9,031 bases of DNA from Bacillaceae bacterium UBA7792. GTDB lineage: Bacteria; Bacillota; Bacilli; Bacillales; Cytobacillaceae. A program made the translations under genes and the position numbers. The notes under the pieces were generated by a model. It ran no database searches. It worked only from the letters and a program-made list of their open reading frames with translations, and was not told the origin of the DNA. The stretch covers positions 1-9,031 of the forward strand of contig DLCS01000091.1 in the NCBI GenBank assembly GCA_002480735.1. Reading direction: 5' to 3'. Of the stretch, positions 7,750 through 9,031 are shown one piece after another. Position 1 is the stretch's first letter, and every line of letters begins with the position of its first letter.

Positions 7750-8625
7750 ATGAAAGATTATTTAGTAAAAGCGTTAGCATTTGATGGAGAAGTGCGTGCG
7801 TATAGTGTGCGTACAACAAATACAGTAAGTGAGGCGCAAAGACGTCATGATACATGGAGAACAGCTTCAGCGGCACTAGGGCGTTCTTTGACTGCGGGTA
7901 CAATGATGGGCGCAATGTTAAAGGGCGAGCAAAAGTTAACGATTAAGGTAGAAGGTAACGGTCCAATTGGCCCTATCTTAGTAGATGCTCATGCAAATGG
8001 AGATGTACGTGGTTATGTAACGAATCCGCATGTTGATTTTGAAGGAACAGAACAAGGGAAGTTACGTGTATATCAAGCGGTAGGTACAGAGGGGTTTGTA
8101 ACTGTAATTAAAGATATTGGAATGCGTGAGCCGTTTATTGGTCAATCTCCAATCGTTTCAGGAGAATTAGGAGAAGACTTTACGTATTATTTTGCAGTTT
8201 CTGAACAAACGCCTTCTTCTGTAGGTGTTGGTGTTCTTGTAAATGGAGATGATAGCATATTAGCGGCAGGTGGATTCATCCTTCAAATTATGCCGGGTGC
8301 GCAAGATGAAACGATTTCATTTATTGAAGACCGTTTACAAAAGATTCCACCTGTATCAACGTTGATTGAACAAGGTCTTTCTCCGGAAGAGCTACTATAT
8401 GCAGTTCTTGGAGAAGATAAAGTAAAAGTATTAGAAACAATGGATGTTCAATTTAATTGCACATGCTCACGCGAGCGTATTGAGAGTGTATTAATTAGTT
8501 TAGGTAAAACAGAGTTAGAGCAAGTTCGTGAAGAAGAGGAAGAGACAGAAGTTCACTGTCATTTCTGTAATGAACGATACAAGTTCTCTAAAGAAGATAT
8601 TACAAATTTAATCGAGAATTTGTAA
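7750..8625 (+). CDS. hslO: Redox-regulated molecular chaperone Hsp33
   Basis: Hsp33 is a cytosolic holdase that oxidative stress switches on: its zinc is released, disulfides form, and the unfolded linker binds client proteins without ATP. The 291 residues match the family length. The N-terminal substrate-binding domain carries the typical [11 protein letters not shown] and [20 protein letters not shown] stretches, and [19 protein letters not shown] follows. The four zinc cysteines are all present: CTC (Cys237 and Cys239) and CHFC (Cys270 and Cys273), separated by an acidic stretch. The start ATG follows AAGGTG at the end of coaX, six bases after the coaX stop. It ends in tandem TAA TAA. All leucine codons I read are TTA, TTG, CTT or CTA, unlike the genes upstream of coaX, and the protein matches my memory of the B. 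cereus group protein nearly throughout. Confidence 0.97.
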   Translation: MKDYLVKALAFDGEVRAYSVRTTNTVSEAQRRHDTWRTASAALGRSLTAGTMMGAMLKGEQKLTIKVEGNGPIGPILVDAHANGDVRGYVTNPHVDFEGTEQGKLRVYQAVGTEGFVTVIKDIGMREPFIGQSPIVSGELGEDFTYYFAVSEQTPSSVGVGVLVNGDDSILAAGGFILQIMPGAQDETISFIEDRLQKIPPVSTLIEQGLSPEELLYAVLGEDKVKVLETMDVQFNCTCSRERIESVLISLGKTELEQVREEEEETEVHCHFCNERYKFSKEDITNLIENL

Positions 8626-8637
8626 TAAGGGAATTAA

Positions 8638-8651
8638 GAGGAGCAATCCTC
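8638..8651 (+). other. Short GNRA-loop hairpin after hslO
   Basis: GAGGA and TCCTC form a 5-bp stem closed by a GCAA tetraloop, 12 bases after the hslO stop. No T-run follows, so it is unlikely to be an intrinsic terminator by itself; it may stabilise the 3' end of the hslO message, or be chance. Confidence 0.25.
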
Positions 8652-8659
8652 CAAATGAA

Positions 8660-8688
8660 TTGACAAACAGGGAATTTTCTGACAAAAT
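8660..8688 (+). promoter_or_regulatory. Putative sigma-A promoter for cysK
   Basis: A perfect -35 TTGACA (8660-8665), a 17-base spacer, and CAAAAT (8683-8688, 4/6 match) as the -10. It would give a leader of roughly 45 bases before cysK. I see no sequence I can firmly call a CymR site or a T-box in this 113-bp gap. Confidence 0.6.
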
Positions 8689-8738
8689 CTAAATATAGAT
8701 AAAACCAATAAAAATACTCGGTGTTAGGAGTGACAGGA

Positions 8739-9031
8739 ATGCGAGTGGCACAATCAGTTTCAGAATTAATCGGGAAAACGCCGATCGTTAAGTTGAACCG
8801 CATCGTAGAATCAGACAGCGCAGATATATACTTAAAATTAGAATTTATGAATCCGGGGAGTAGTGTTAAAGATCGTATCGCATTAGCTATGATTGAAGAT
8901 GCTGAAAAAAAGGGATTATTAAAAGAGGGCGATACAATCATTGAGCCGACAAGTGGTAACACAGGAATTGGTTTAGCGATGGTAGCGGCTGCTAAAGGAT
9001 ATAATGCAATCTTAGTAATGCCAGAAACAAT
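8739..9031 (+). CDS. cysK: Cysteine synthase (O-acetylserine sulfhydrylase), N-terminal part
   Basis: A PLP enzyme that makes cysteine from O-acetylserine and sulfide, the last step of cysteine synthesis. The window holds the first 97 codons of about 307; the rest lies beyond the right edge. [11 protein letters not shown] near the N-terminus is the family opening, NPGSSVKDR carries the PLP-binding Lys44, and PTSGNTGIG holds the substrate- and phosphate-binding loop (Thr71-Gly76). The start ATG is preceded by AGGAG (8726-8730) at eight bases. It has its own promoter, so it is probably a separate unit from coaX-hslO. In B. subtilis, yacD lies between hslO and cysK and CymR represses cysK homologues; neither feature is seen here. 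The visible part looks very like the B. cereus group protein. Confidence 0.95.
   Translation, partial: MRVAQSVSELIGKTPIVKLNRIVESDSADIYLKLEFMNPGSSVKDRIALAMIEDAEKKGLLKEGDTIIEPTSGNTGIGLAMVAAAKGYNAILVMPET

Noticed and set aside
8600..8962. Open frame of 120 codons on the minus strand opposite cysK
   Set aside because: It covers the cysK promoter and the well-supported start of CysK. I recognise no domain and no convincing ribosome binding site.
1..9031. Mobile elements, CRISPR arrays, tRNA or defence genes
   Set aside because: No transposase, terminal repeats, regularly spaced repeats or tRNA-like cloverleaf were seen. The window is accounted for by nine conserved core genes.

Overview
The window is a chromosomal core segment of a spore-forming, low-GC Gram-positive bacterium of the Bacillaceae. 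The gene order spoIIE - yabS - yabT - tilS - hprT - ftsH - coaX - hslO - cysK follows the Bacillus subtilis arrangement, with one difference: no gene lies between hslO and cysK, where B. subtilis has yacD. All genes are on the + strand. Both terminal genes are cut by the window edges. I see no mobile element, tRNA, rRNA or CRISPR array.

The left part (1-2485) is sporulation-related. It holds the catalytic C-terminal end of the SpoIIE phosphatase, then a sigma-F-like promoter, then yabS (VWA protein) and yabT (tail-anchored Ser/Thr kinase), which overlap by 32 bp. The middle (2486-6832) is housekeeping. tilS (tRNA-Ile lysidine synthetase) and hprT (hypoxanthine phosphoribosyltransferase) are coupled by an ATGA overlap. 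ftsH (membrane AAA+ metalloprotease) follows after a spacer carrying a promoter-like region with an inverted repeat, and ends in a strong hairpin terminator. The right part (6833-9031) has an extended -10 promoter, coaX (type III pantothenate kinase, TTG start), hslO (Hsp33 redox chaperone), and the start of cysK (O-acetylserine sulfhydrylase) behind its own promoter.

The most unusual feature is a possible lineage switch inside coaX. The C-terminal half of CoaX, all of HslO and the start of CysK look, from memory, nearly identical to Bacillus cereus group proteins. The first half of CoaX and everything upstream look like a different Bacillaceae lineage. Leucine codon use agrees: I find no in-frame CTC or CTG in hslO, in cysK, or in coaX after base 7329, whereas tilS uses them repeatedly. 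This may be homologous recombination or a chimeric assembly. The second unusual point is that YabS carries the two halves of a VWA domain in reversed order, which suggests a circular permutation.
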